A stretch of DNA of 64,000 nt from Eulemur rufifrons (GCF_041146395.1 NC_091002.1:7620501-7684500), one strand, 5' to 3'; numbered from the stretch's first letter, positions 24,059 to 36,250 are shown. The notes: a model not told the origin generated them from the sequence alone. Translations and numbers: made by a program.

Positions 24059-24077
24059 GCCTCCTGGGAGTTGTAGT
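24059..24077 (-). promoter_or_regulatory. ZNF143/SBS-type site 1
   Basis: On the minus strand this reads ACTACAACTCCCAGGAGG, matching the ACTACAnnTCCCAG core of the ZNF143 (Staf) motif found in many CpG-island promoters. It lies about 100 bp upstream of the LRPAP1 ATG. Confidence 0.7.
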
Positions 24078-24116
24078 CTTCCCGGGAGCGGCCGGCCCAG
24101 GCGAGGCTGCCGGCGG

Positions 24117-24142
24117 ACTACAGAGCCCAGGAAGCCCTGCGG
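24117..24142 (+). promoter_or_regulatory. ZNF143/SBS-type site 2
   Basis: On the plus strand this begins ACTACAGAGCCCAG and continues with GAAGCCCTGCGG, which also fits the extended downstream half of the ZNF143 motif. It is in opposite orientation to site 1, about 40 bp away. Confidence 0.7.
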
Positions 24143-24153
24143 AGACACGTAGC

Positions 24154-24167
24154 GTCTCCTAGGCAAC
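24154..24167. promoter_or_regulatory. RFX X-box-like site
   Basis: GTCTCCTAGGCAAC is a near-palindrome with a good RFX right half (GGCAAC) and an imperfect left half. It sits 12 bp beyond ZNF143-type site 2. RFX binding is inferred from the motif only. Confidence 0.5.
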
Positions 24168-25018
24168 CATGCTGCGGCCTCCAGGAGGCGGGGCGGCTAA
24201 GCCGGGTTCCAGCTGCCCGGGCTGGACTGCGGCACGTGGGCGGCTGGGCTGGAGGTAGGACCCAGCCACACCCAGAACCCTGAGCCTCGGTGACCGAAGG
24301 CCACTTTCCCTTCTGCCCCTAGGAAAAATGAAAAGCTCAGAAATTTGGGCCCTGTCTGGCGAACCTGAGAATGTTCCTATTTATCTGCATTGATAACGAT
24401 TTTTCCGTGTCATTACGGGCTTAGGGAGGGTGACCCTGCTTGGCCCGCAGAAGTGCAAGTGTCAGTGCTATCAGAACCTCGGCACCACCTAGCCCACTCC
24501 CTCCCTTGACGGAGGAAGAAGAGCCTGCGGCTCAGGAGGTCCGGGAACGAGCGGCCCACTGGGTGGTCTCCAAGTGTGCAGGGGCGCTCATGCTTTTCCC
24601 GAAAACATGCATCTGCACCCCGCGCACTGCGTCCCAGACACTCTCCATGCACTCTCTATTAGAAGAGTTTCTGTACCTGTGTCATTGCCGCCCTCCTCCA
24701 CGTTTCAGTAAATCCTTTGAGCAGAATTTAGCATAGTCTGCTTGTTGGGGGCTTGGCCAGCGAATTGAGCAGTACCCTGCAGGTCGAGTGGGAAACAGAG
24801 AAGGAATGCGCCCCAGATGGGTGAGTGGAGGCTTGAACAACGTGCTTTGGGGCTCAGAGAAGGGACAGGATGAGCCCATTTGGCAAGAGTTACCTGAAAA
24901 GGCCTCCAAGGGTGGGCAGGATTGTGCCTGGGAAAGGAGGATTTTCTGAGGGGAAGGACAATAAGGACAAAGGAAGGGAGTGGAGAAAGCATCCTGGGAG
25001 GAATCAATATTTATTTAC

Positions 25019-25301
25019 TTTTTTTTTTTTTTTTTTTAAGAGACAGAGTCTTGCTCTGTTGCCCAGGCTGGAGTGCAGTGTTATGATCAGAGTTCACTGC
25101 AGCCTCCAACTCCTGGGCTCAAGTGACCATCCCACTTTAGCCTCCTGAGTAGCTGGGACTACAGGCCATGCCACCACAACTGGCTAATTTTTTAAAAAGT
25201 GTTTTTAGAGACAGGGTCTTGCTGTGTTGCCGAGGCTGGTCTTGAATTCCTGGTCTGAGTCCATCTTCCCACCTCAGCCTCCCAGAGTGCTAGGATTATG
25301 C
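25019..25301 (-). mobile_element. Older Alu, antisense orientation
   Basis: A poly-T start at about 25019 is followed by GAGACAGAGTCTTGCTCTGT and both arms, ending CAGAGTGCTAGGATTATGC. Its divergence suggests an AluJ-age copy. Confidence 0.9.
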
Positions 25302-26029
25302 TTAGTTACTTTTAAGTTATATCCTATGTTGTTCCAGCAAGAGTTTGAGGAGCCTGGAATCCAGGTGATTTGTTGTCCTTTGGTGCTTGGTGTCTAATAT
25401 TTTGAGAGCGATTATTTTGTTTATTTTGTCAGTTTAGTTGTATTAAGAAAGAGGGTAAATTCAGTCCCTGTTGCTCCATCTTAGCCAGGAGCACAAGTTC
25501 CCAGCTGTTTGGCTGTTAGTATTTAACGCACTTACCCTGTTTATTCAGATGGTCTAACTGCCATAACAAACCCCCAAATGCATAAAGGCCCCAAAAGCAT
25601 AGACCTTTATTTTTACTTTGTTCTTGTCTGAAGGCAGGTGTTGCTGGTCAGCAGCGCTGGTCCTCCAGGCAGTGATTCGGAGACCCAGCCTTCCCCATTT
25701 TCCACACAGAACTTTCAGGATTGCTTCCCACAGGCAGAAGGGGACAGAGCACTGAGGACCCTCCAGGGCATGTGGCTGATAGGCTGTGTTCTACAGCCTA
25801 GAGCCAGTCACGTGGCCACACCTGACTGCAGGAGGCTGAGAAACGTTGTCTCGCTGTTTACCCGAGTGGAAGGAACAATGAGTGGTGTGGACAGTTAGCC
25901 AGTCTTCTTTTTAGACCGCCTGACTGAAGAGCTGATGCAGAGTGATCGTGGTGCCACGCAAGTGAGTGGAGCTTCCAGTCAGCTTTTAACCCCCACTCTT
26001 CATCATGAACAACGAGCTAAGGATTCCTG

Positions 26030-26775
26030 AAAATCTAAGGAAAGCTCTGACTGTGAAAATGAGACAGAAACTGCAATGAATAGACAACAGTAAACAAACA
26101 ACTAGGAGAACAAAAACCATGCAGGGAAAAGCAAAGGGAACAAATGACTGTCATTATTCTCACAGAGATAGGAGAAGCTGTTAGATCCATGGAACACACA
26201 CATGCATATACACACATAATTAGAGAATTATATATAATATATAATGCTATATAAGAAAAAATAATGTGTAATTCAGAGAACAAACCAAAAACACAACAGC
26301 AGAAATGAAAAACCAAATAGAATGATAGGATAATAATTGAGGATATCTCTGAAACAGCATATTGAAGTAATGAAGTGATGGTAAATAAGAAAAAGAAGAA
26401 AAAAATAGACTTCCAATTTAGGAGACCTATTATTTGATTAACAGGGCTTTCAGAAAGAAAGGACAGATAAAATGAAATTTCCAGACCCAAAGGGCATGAA
26501 TTGCCAGGTTGAAAGGACCCACTAGAAGTGCCTCTCAATGAATGAAAACCACACCAAGGCACCAGGGCACATTAGTGTAAAATTTCAGAACACTGGAGGC
26601 AAAAAGACTTTATGAGCTTTTAAAGGGAAAAATAAGTAAATGGAAAGGGTATAAAATGCCTTCAGCCTTCTCAATCGCAGCACTGGAAGTAAGAAGATAG
26701 CAGAGCAATAACTTCAAAATTCAGAAGGAAAATAACTTCCAGCCTAGAGTTCTATACCCAGCCACTGTGCCCTGT
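26030..26775 (+). mobile_element. A-rich LINE-like remnant (L1/HAL1 type)
   Basis: An A-rich 750-bp stretch with CAGAACACTGGAGGCAAAAA near 26587 and CCAGCCTAGAGTTCTATACC near 26739. These are wording I associate with common degenerate L1-related repeats. No ORF survives. Confidence 0.5.
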
Positions 26776-27329
26776 TGAACTCACTACCTGCCTAAGCAGC
26801 ATCCCCCACCCTCCAAATGTCTGAACGTTCCCTTGACTTTGTTCTAAGTGGAAGCAGCACCCCCTTGTCCTTCAACGCCAGCACCACTCCCTCTAGCACT
26901 CTTCCCTTGCAGTTATTGGCAATTCCTGTTTCCAGGAGGGTGCTCGCTCCAAAATCCTGGCCTGTTCTCCCTTGATGATCTTGACCTCCAACCTACCCCA
27001 GCCCCCCACACTCACAGCCACACCCTTGACTGTGTGGTCCATAACCATACATGCGACCCTCTCCACACACCCACTCAGCAGTCACCACGTCCTGACTTCC
27101 AGGGGCCTTCCTCCAGTGCCTCCCTTGACAACCCTCAACCACCGGGTGTACGATCTGCCAACCCCACCGCATCCTCACCGTGGTGCCCCTCTGTCCTCCC
27201 TCTCCCCTCCCAGCTGTTACCATGGGCACCAAACATTTTCAGCAGCAACCACCAATCCCCCCAAGTCTTATCTTTATCAGGCCAATGTCCCAGGGCCCTC
27301 AGTTGTTCCTACAGGGTGTGGACCACAGA

Positions 27330-27488
27330 CTGGCCATTTCTTTGCATCCTCATCTGGTGCTTCTCTTCATGTCTTCTTCCCCCTGGAAAGTACATTCTCT
27401 GAGAGCAGGGACTTTGTGTCCTGTGTCTCTGTCTCCTATTGCCCAGCACAGGGGTGGGCAAAGAGTTGGTGGTCAGTGAAGATTTGTA
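27330..27488 (+). mobile_element. L2 LINE 3' end
   Basis: GAGAGCAGGGACTTTGTGTC at 27400-27419, then TATTGCCCAGCACAGG and GTCAGTGAAGATTTGTAGAA, follow the order of the L2 3' terminus. Where L2 normally ends in TGAATGAA repeats, this copy passes straight into a TGGA/GGGT array. Confidence 0.7.
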
Positions 27489-27681
27489 GAATGGATGGGT
27501 GGGTGGGTGGGAGAATGGATGATAGTGGATGGACAGATGGATGGATGGGTGTGTGAGTGAATGGATGGGTTGGCAGGTGGGTAGATGGATGGGGAATGAG
27601 TGGGTGGGTGGGAGAATGGATGATGGTGGATGGAGGATGGGTGGATGGATGGATGGATAAATGGATGATTGTATGATGAAT
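27489..27681 (+). repeat. TGGA/GGGT tetranucleotide array 1
   Basis: About 190 bp of GAATGGATGGGTGGG-type imperfect tetranucleotides, directly after an L2 3' end. Interruptions keep it a degenerate minisatellite. Confidence 0.9.
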
Positions 27682-28589
27682 TCTTCCCTTATTCTCAGCC
27701 TGGTCCTAGAATATACTGCCTCTTCTCAAAATAAGTTGCCAAAAAAGTCCCTGGTGACAATGAGACACAGGAATAGATGCTGAATGTCTCATACCCACTT
27801 TGGATCCAGAACAAGCCTGGGGGAGACTCAGGTGGGGTCTGCTGCTGCTGAAGGGAGGCGGGTGAGCTGAGGTTGGAGGAGGAGGGCAGCTCTAACCCTT
27901 CTTCCAGGCTCCAGGCCTCTCGGGCCAGATGGCCCCACCAGGGCATTTCTGCATTTCCGCAGGTGCCAGCATTTAGTCCACAGGGGCTGGGGGCTGGCCT
28001 GGAGCCTTGCCCCCGTGGCGTGTAGCTACAGTGGGGATGCCCTCCACTGCCAGAGCTCCTGGCCCCTCACGCCCTCCTCTGGTGCCCTGCCCACCTCCTG
28101 TGCTGGCAGATCCAGGAAGCACCTACCTGGGTACAAGGATCATCGCTCAGCACCTCACCCCTACACAGGGCCATTAACTTGTCTATTATAACTCCTACTT
28201 AGTAATTCTGACGTGAAACTCCCACTAAGCTGAAACTTGGCCCAGAACAGCAATTACTGGAAATACATTTTTTAAAAAGTTGACATTTTTCTAAGAGTTC
28301 ATCCCCCTCCACTCCCCAGCCTCCCCCGAAGACGTGTACTTAGGTCCTTGTGTGAGTCTAACTTCGAGACCGAGAGTTACAGTGTAAATGGGCTCTGGGC
28401 CCAGCCCCCAGCCAGGACCTGGTGTCACGGGAGGGGCTCAGGTCCCTGCCAGGTCTCCTTACGAAAGGAAACGTCTCTGGTGCCCGTGGGGCTGCCACCT
28501 GGGCACCACCTAAAAGCTTTATTAAGCTGCGTAATTCCCAAGACCCTGTCTCAATGAGCAGTGAAATTATGACATGAGTGACCCAGGTG

Positions 28590-29235
28590 GGCATCACAGG
28601 TGTCAACAGACAAGAGCCCAAACTCTGTAAAATAATTTAAAGAGGTTTATTCTGAGCTGAATATGTGTGACCACGGCCCGGAGCCACGCCCAAGAAGCCT
28701 TGAGCAAGTGGTAATTCTGTGGTTGGCTTACGGTTTGGTTTTACACATCTCAGAGAGACAGGAATCACACATAGTCATAAATCAGTACGTGGAAGGCGTA
28801 GGTTGGTTTGTCCCGAAAAGGCAGGACATCTCGAAGCAGGGCTTACAGGTTATGGGAGGTTTAAAGATTCTTTGATTTGCAATTGGTTAAAGGAATGAAG
28901 TTTTGTCTAAAGGCTTAGAACATTTTAAGTTAAGGAAGTCTGTTGGTCAGAGACAGGCGGCCGGACATATACCCGACACATACAGAGACTCAAGTGGTCC
29001 ATTAAGTAAACGGATGACCTACAGGTGTGGTTTGACCTTATCTCACATGGCCTTAGGCCTCTTAATGATTTTGTTATCTTATTGTTACAAAAAATAACTC
29101 CAAAAGACAAAGGGCATAACAAGGCACGTCTGACCTCCCTTCTCGTGGCTGGCTCTCAGCTTTAAAGTCTTTTTTTTTGGTGGGGGGCCCTTGGCCAAGA
29201 AGGGGTCCATTCAGTCGGCTGGAGTGGGAGTTAAG
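28590..29235 (-). mobile_element. Endogenous-retrovirus/LTR-class remnant
   Basis: The stretch from AAAGAGGTTTATTCTGAGC (about 28640) to CCTTGGCCAAGAAGGGGTCC (about 29190) has wording I associate with degenerate LTR-class elements, read on the minus strand. The family is not certain. It has no intact reading frame. Confidence 0.4.
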
Positions 29236-29439
29236 ATTTTATTTTAGTTCACATGAAGGCCCCATTGCATGCCTCCAGGAAGGTTGCCTGGTTTCTTGGG
29301 GCTCAGCAGCTGTCTATAGAGTGGACACAGTTCAGCAGGCGCCTCCTGCTCGCGAGCGTGGGGGTCAGAGGGCTGCCGCACTACGAGGGGTGTGGGGTCT
29401 GGCGCTCTGCTGGGAGTGTCCTGTGAGGAAGGGACTACA

Positions 29440-29555
29440 CCTCCCTCTTACAGATGAGGACACTAAGGTTCAGAGGGATGGGATTTGTCCAAGGTCAGAC
29501 AGCAGGAAAGTGGCAGAGCCAGAGTTAGACCCTTGTCGGATCTTACCTAGGACAA
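29440..29555 (-). mobile_element. MIR SINE, antisense
   Basis: TTACAGATGAGGACACTAAG at 29450-29469 and CCAAGGTCAGACAGCAGG at 29489-29506 are the reverse complement of the MIR core. Confidence 0.85.
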
Positions 29556-29654
29556 GAGGCTGCACAATTATAACGATTCTCCATTATCTCATCCAACCCG
29601 CTGCGCACCCCCTTGCTAAGTTGTTTCTATGGTAGTTGCCATAAAGTCACAGGT

Positions 29655-29760
29655 TGCACTGATTTGCTACAAAACAACCATTACTGAGCACGTACTATGT
29701 CAGGCGGGAACAGGGAAGTCCCTGCCCTTGCAGGGCTCACAGTCCACGGCAAGTGCAGGG
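29655..29760 (-). mobile_element. L2 LINE 3' fragment, antisense
   Basis: ATTACTGAGCACGTACTATG and GTCCCTGCCCTTGCAGGGCT match the antisense of the L2 3' end. The tetranucleotide tail is absent here. Confidence 0.6.
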
Positions 29761-30110
29761 GAAATGCAAATGGTCTGGTAAGGGTCATCAGCTGGTGCCA
29801 GTGATTATGTCATCACGTGCCCCTGGTGCCTTGGTGTCCCCCAAACATGGATCCCACCCAGGCGTAAGAAGAGTGGGTTTTCCACTCACACAGTGGGTTT
29901 GGCTCTGTGATCTTGAGTCCAGAGTCTTCTAACCTCTTTCGTCGTCTCTCAGAGGGAGACACCTCCTGCCAGGATTGCTCTGGTCATCTATAATGTCGTC
30001 CATAGGTCACCCCTGTCACCTAAGAAGGGTGCCTGTAAAATCGATTTATAAATGGCAATGGGCCACGCAGGTGAGAGCGGGGGTACCACCATTAACAGCA
30101 TTTGGAACAC

Positions 30111-30410
30111 TTTTTTTTTTTCTTTCCTGAGACAGAGTCTTGCTCTGTTGCCCTGGCTAGAGTGCCGGCGTCATAACCCACAGCAACTTCAAACTCCTGG
30201 GCTCAGGAGTTAATCCTCCTGCCTCAGCCTCCCGAGTAGCTAGGACTACAGGTTCGCACCACCAGGCCTGGCTAATTTTTTTTTCTATTTTTAGTAGAGA
30301 CAGGGTCTCATTCTTGCTCAGGCTGGTCTCGAACTCCTAAGCTCAAGCAATCTTCCCACCTCAGCCTCCCAGAGTGGTAGGATTACAGGCGTGAGCCACC
30401 ATGCCCCACC
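30111..30410 (-). mobile_element. Alu SINE, strepsirrhine type, antisense
   Basis: A poly-T at 30111-30120 starts a full dimer ending at GAGCCACCATGCCCCACC. GCTAGAGTGCCGGCGTCATA and CAGCAACTTCAAACTCCTGG are lemur-type features. Flanking words TGGAACACTTT (30103-30113) and TGGAGCACTTT (30411-30421) are a 10/11-match target-site duplication. Confidence 0.93.
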
Positions 30411-30420
30411 TGGAGCACTT

Positions 30421-30510
30421 TCTCCCATCTAAGTACTAACCAGGCTCAACCCTGCTTAGCTTACAAGATCAGACGAGATCGGGCGCGTTCAGGGTGGTAT
30501 GGCTGTAGAC
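30421..30510 (-). pseudogene. 5S rRNA retropseudogene, 3'-truncated, tail-less
   Basis: On the minus strand it starts exactly at the 5S 5' end (GTCTACAGCCATACCACCC) and follows the 5S gene for about 90 of 121 nt to GATGGGAGA, with only a few substitutions. The remaining 3' part, including the rest of box C, is missing and there is no poly(A). The 11-bp word TGGAGCACTTT lies on both sides (30411-30421 and 30512-30522), marking retrotransposition. It is not expected to be a working 5S gene. Confidence 0.95.
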
Positions 30511-31889
30511 ATGGAGCACTTTCCAGTGCAGATAAACTTCTAATGAAAGACATGAGACAAAAGATAGCAAGATAAAAGACAACTTAACTATATTAATAGT
30601 ATATTTTGAAGGCTGGTTCACAGTTTGGGGCAAGAACTAAAGAATACAAATGCCGAGGTGCAGTGGGGTACAGCACCTGCAGCAAGGCTCCTGAAGCCGT
30701 GCTGGTCCTCACAGGGTTAATGAGAATTCTGGACTGACGTACAGTAATAATTAAGCATTGATCAGGTTGCGCTTTGGCCCACTTCCTTGTCACCAAAAGT
30801 CATGCTCTCACTGTTCTGGTATGTACGCTCTGACAGAATCATAGGCTTCTGTTACGACTTAACTTGCATTCCTGTTGTTCTTATAGATAGGATATCTCTG
30901 GCTTTAGGGTGGCTTTAAGAATTGCTTAAGATGTCTTTCAGATCCTGAATTCCAATGGAACAGCTGACGCCAACCAGTTTGAAGACCCCACGAGGAAGAC
31001 AGTCAGCATGAAGATGGAGTTTCCTCATCTCACTGACCCCTGACTTCGTCCTGTGCTCTTACACCGATCAACCACCTCCACACGACAGCCCACTCCAAAC
31101 CCCTTAAAAGCCCTGGCCCCAGAGTCCTGGGGAGGCGGATGTGAGGTTTCCTCCCACCTCCTCGCTTGGCAGCCCTGCCATTAAACCTCTGTCTCTGCTG
31201 CAATCCGGTGCCTGGGCGTACTGAGCGCTGTGCACATCAGGCAATGAGCCTGCTGCGTTTACACTCCCTTTAGCCCTGGTCCCTGGGGCTTTCCTGCATA
31301 GCAAAGGCCCTGGGGCAGGAGTGTGGTGGGACACCTGGCTGGGTCCTGGGCAGGCACCAGTAACAGGAGCGTGGGCGAATGAACTCTGCTGAGAGACCTG
31401 AGCCAACCTCACAGGAATCTGCAGTCCCCTGCAGAGGAGTTTGTGGATACTTGGGGAACTCCAGCTTTTTGGGGTCACAGAGGGCCTGGCACGTCAACTC
31501 AGAGCTGCGGAGCGCTATGCACCTGGACTTTGTTGGGTCACAGAGATGGCCTGTGTGGAAGCTTGGGTTCTCACCCAAAGGACTAGGCTGGGACCTGGGC
31601 CTGGAAGGGACTGATAGGCAGTGGAAACCCTTCCAGGGAGTGTCGCAGAGCCACTCCCTGCCAAGGGCTCACCCCTCTGTCGAGCTTGGCAAAATCTCTA
31701 GTCATTCACTAACTCACTAAGGGTTGGATGGACCCTCCAGGCTCTAGCCAGGCCTGTACCAGCCCACGGTAGCCCCCCTGCTGGGGATTGTAGAGATGGC
31801 TCAGCTACTGACCCAAAGGCGTGCTCGGGACACATCCGTGCCATGGGAAGCATGTATTGTGCAATATGACACAAATACAGAAAAGTGCA

Positions 31890-32390
31890 TAAAACACGCA
31901 TTATTGTCTGACTAAGAGTTTTAGGGTACATGCCTGTCTGACTGCTAGTCAGGCTAAGCCACAGAACATTATTGGGGCCCCAGGCACCCCCTTGCAATCC
32001 TAACCCCTCCCTCCTCCATAGGAGTAATCACTACTCTAATTTTTATTGTAATCATTTCCTTGCATTTCTTTATAATTTTACAAATTTGATTGCACCCTTA
32101 AACAACCTGGCTCGGTTTGAGCTTTATGCAGAGATCATACTGCATGTATTCTTGTGCCCTCTTTCCCTCCATCAGTGCCATGGTGTGACACCCTGTGTTC
32201 TGCGTAGCTCTGGTTTGTGCACCCTAATCTGTGTGGCATCCTATTGTGTGACTGTTCTGCACTGATTATAGACATTTGGCTTGTTTCTGATTGGGGGCAA
32301 TTGTCAACGATGGTGCTAATAGCAGGTGCGCACAAGCTTGCATTTCTTTGGAGTATTTACCTAGTGAGACGGAGCAGGGACACTATCCTA
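31890..32390 (-). mobile_element. LINE-1 (L1M-type) 3' UTR remnant, antisense
   Basis: The order of TCACTACTCTAATTTTTATT, CACCCTAATCTGTG and CTTGCATTTCTTTGGAGTAT/TTACCTAG resembles antisense L1M 3' UTR. It is highly degenerate. Confidence 0.5.
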
Positions 32391-33529
32391 GAAAAGTGAA
32401 TGGGAGTGACAGTGGCCTCCAACAAGCCAGAGCCATGAGGCCTTTGACTCCCTATGGGAACCGAAGGGTGGCCTGTTACCAGATGGAAAATGCAGATGAG
32501 GGAACTGAGGTATTGAACTTTGACCCCCTTTGTTGGTTCTAAATTTCTCCCCAGGTGCCCAGAGAGAGTCACATCCATCTTAGCAAGTTCTGCTAAACCA
32601 AGAGTTGTCGAAACTGTGACAGAGTTTCAGCCTAGGTCCAGCTGCTCAACTGTCAAAGATGCAATTATTGAGAACGAGGATTGCCAGGGAAGAAAGGAAT
32701 TTTTATGTGACAGGGGTCTTGCTGGGCCTCAGATCGGTCTCTCCCACTAAGGGAGATCATGAGCTGTCAAAGGAGGGGCCACGTGCCAAGGGGCTGCAGC
32801 TGGGGCGGGTGACCCGTAGGCCGCGCTTCAGGACAGCCTACCTTTTGGGCCAGGCCAATGTATGGCCCCGTGTATGGATTTACAGTTTTGCCGGCCTGCA
32901 ACGTACCCCTGCCTTTAACATCGCGGAGTTCAAGCCTTAAGCATCAGCTGCCCATATTCCTTGCTTAGCATCATGCAACGACCAGGCCTCTCTGGCTGCA
33001 ACTCTCGGCTTCGGCACCTGGCGATGCTGTGCAGGGGAGTGGACCCCACGTTAGTTCGGTAACCCTAGCAGGGGAACTTGCATTGCTTCAGCTTTGACAG
33101 GTAGCTCCCCACTGTGTCCAAAGTGCAGGCAGAGTGTGGCAGCGACTGAGGGGTTACCATCAGTCTCCACTGCTGCCCGATTAGGGTCTGTAATAGCATC
33201 CACCGCAGGTTTAACTTGCAATTACTGATTTTCAAAGCAACTGTTAATGTGCTTGGACACTTTTTCATCTGCACCAGGCATTTGCGAAGTCCCTGGTCAA
33301 GTTATAGCTCTGATATCTGGTAGAGCACTTCCTCCCACCTCTTATTATCCCAGCTGTTCTCTCTCGAAAGTGTCACTTTCAACAAAGTGTCACCTTCATT
33401 CCACCATCATGTTAATTCTGCAACCTGGCCTCCCCACCCCGCAGCCATCCTGGTGCCCCTCACCTGGCCGTAGTCTTCATTCCAGGTTCTGCTGTGCTGG
33501 GCGATTGCTCATGTTTATGTTTGTGCACC

Positions 33530-33640
33530 GTGTGTCTCTCCTGCTGGAACACAAGCTCCACAGGCAGGGCTTTATGGGTGCTGTTCTCCAAGGCACCCCA
33601 AGTCCCCGGACTGCACTCAGGCACTCAATAAATATCTGTA
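33530..33640 (+). mobile_element. L2 LINE 3' end, unexpanded tail
   Basis: ACACAAGCTCCACAGGCAGG, then CTCAATAAATATCTGTAGAA at 33620-33639, is the L2 3' terminus. The terminal TGAATGAA tail is almost absent, in contrast to the three expanded copies. Confidence 0.8.
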
Positions 33641-33649
33641 GAATTGAAT

Positions 33650-34205
<556 letters not shown>

Positions 34206-34224
34206 ACTTTTTTTTTTTGAGACA

Positions 34225-34565
34225 GAGCACCTCAGAATGCCACCTCATTAGAGACGGGGTCTTTGCAGAGGCGACTATATTGAAATGAAGTCACTAGGGT
34301 GGCCCTAATCCAACATGACTGGTGTCTTTGGAACGAGGGGGCACCTGTGCAGAGACCGGGGAACACTGCGTGGACAGAAGGGCAGAGGTCGCAGCAAACC
34401 GCTGGAAGCCGGGGAGAGGCTGGGGACAGAGCCTCCCTGAGAAGGACCCAACCCTGTTCACACCTTGATCCCGGGCTTCCAGCCTCCAGAACCGTGAGGC
34501 GACACGTTTCTGCTGTTCAAGCCCCCAGTCTGTGGTGCCTTGGGTGGCAGCTCCGGGACACCAGC
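34225..34565 (+). mobile_element. MaLR/MLT1-like LTR remnant
   Basis: GACGGGGTCTTTGCAGAGGC near 34252 and CTTCCAGCCTCCAGAACCGT near 34477, followed by GCTGTTCAAGCCCCCAGTCT, match the 3' half of MLT1-type solo LTRs. There is no internal viral coding sequence. Confidence 0.65.
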
Positions 34566-35629
34566 AGTCGCTGTTCGCAAATGCATTTCCAACTGTAAGT
34601 AAGTGCCGAGCACTGGCTGAGCAGAGCTCACGCGTGCAGGCTTGGCCGTTTGGAGGCGCAGGGCACCGATGCCCACAGCTCATCTCGAAGGCAGCCTGCG
34701 TTAAGATGGGTAGGTGGGCAGGTGCGGCGTGGACGAACGGGCAGAGACGGGAGGAAGCAAGTTTAAAAAAATGTTGACAGTCTGCGTGGAGGGTGTGTGC
34801 ATGTTCATGGAACAATTCTTTTACACTTCTGTAGGTTTCAAGATTTTAAGGATAAAATGTTGAAAAAACTAGATGTTTATCTGGACATTTCTGGTGTGTC
34901 TGAATAGCCAAGTGGAAAGACAACTATATGAGGACAGGGCTCCCCTCTCAGTCACTGCCGCGACGCCCACGGGACCTGTCTCAGGTGCTCGCATGAGCAC
35001 GAGGCAGGTCCCGGCGCAGAACTGGCAGGAGGGAGATGTCCAGCCCGGGTCCCCAGCTCTGAGCCTGCATCCACTCTGGGGCCAGGAAGGCTGAGATTCG
35101 GGAGAAACTGCGTCCAGGTGCCTCTGCGAGAGCTGGGCCCTCCGTGGAGTCTGTTTTCTGCAGAGCGGAGCAGCGGTGCCACTGCCTCCCTCGACCTTGT
35201 CGGGGTCTCCTTGGGGAGGGGGTGTGTTCCCTCCCAGGTGCAGCTGGCCCCACCTCTGCCACCTGCACCCCTCCCCCGCCCCGGGAAGCCCCCAGTTCCT
35301 TTCACGGAACTGACACCTGCCTCTCCGGTCTGTGCCCTGTCCCTGGGCTGCTCAGGTCAGCCCCCCGGCCCTTCCGTTCTCTCTCTCCGGATGTGGCTTT
35401 TGTCCTTTTACGCCTTGGCCCCTCTCCAGGCTGCAGGGCAGTGAGGACCCTGCCGGCCTGACACCATGGGAGGTTAGGTGTGAGGTGAGACCTCAGAGCG
35501 AGGCACAGCTGTGGCTGTTCTGGGCATGTGGTGACGTCAGCTGCAGCCTCAGTGACCGTTTATTGTGGGTTTACCTCGGACCGGCCCCATGCTCTCCCCT
35601 TCCCCTGTGCAACAGAACCTTGGTTCTCA

Positions 35630-36095
35630 GGTGGGCACGATCTGGCCAGAATAAAAGACGGCATTTCCCAGCTTCCCTCCTAACAGCTGAGTGGAGCTGA
35701 GAGACTCAGTTTTGGCAAAGGAGTTAAAAGGAGAAGTTTTGTGGGAGACGTCGAGGAAGACTGCTTAAAAAAAGAGCTGACTCAGCCAGGACTCCCACGA
35801 GGGAACTTTGCTGCCCTTGTACTTTTCCAGCTTTCTCCGTCGGTCCTGTGGTCTCGATGGCTGGAGCCCCAGCAGCCCACTTGGACCACAGAGGGGCTTT
35901 GAGGCTGGAGACTGCTGAGAAAGAGGAGTGGGACAGCAGGGTCTGCGGCCCTGAGGATGTCGTAGAGCTGCCAACCACCCTGGATCAGTCAGCTCCAGGT
36001 TTATTACTTATGAGAGAAATGAGCTTCTAGCTTGTCTATGGCGTCTTTTGTGGGGATGGCTGTTACATGCAGCCAAACCAAACCATAATGGGTAC
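35630..36095 (+). mobile_element. Degenerate LTR-like repeat
   Basis: GATGGCTGGAGCCCCAGCAG near 35857 and a terminal GCTTCTAGCTTGTCTATGG/GTTACATGCAGCCAAACC order (36020-36085) resemble an interspersed LTR-like repeat. Family uncertain. Confidence 0.4.
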
Positions 36096-36149
36096 AGTAT
36101 TGCCAATATTCATCAACACCTCGAGAGGAATTCTATGACCACTCTTCAA

Positions 36150-36250
36150 GGGGTCAAACCCAGGCTCAGAGAGGTTAAGGTACTTGCTCAAGGTCACACA
36201 GCTGGAAAGTGGGGGTGGGTTCAGAGCTGTCTGGCTCAGAACCCTGCCAT
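36150..36250 (-). mobile_element. MIR SINE, antisense
   Basis: CTCAGAGAGGTTAAGGTACT and TCAAGGTCACACAGCTGG at 36165-36206 are the antisense MIR core. Confidence 0.9.

Larger units (their letters stand above)
23640..24260. promoter_or_regulatory. CpG-rich LRPAP1 promoter region
   Basis: This is the most CpG-dense block of the window. It covers LRPAP1 exon 1, the 5' UTR and upstream sequence. It has GC boxes (for example near 24185-24194), two ZNF143-type motifs and an X-box-like site, and no obvious TATA box. This architecture is typical of a housekeeping, possibly bidirectional, mammalian promoter. Confidence 0.8.

Noticed and set aside
23411..24076. 221-codon plus-strand ORF with a polyglutamine run
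   Set aside because: It is the antisense of LRPAP1 exon 1 and its GC-rich promoter. The glutamines are the complement of the CTG leucine codons.
30421..30510. Functional 5S rRNA gene
   Set aside because: It lacks about 31 nt at the 3' end, including part of the internal promoter's box C, has no terminator T run, and has retrotransposition hallmarks.
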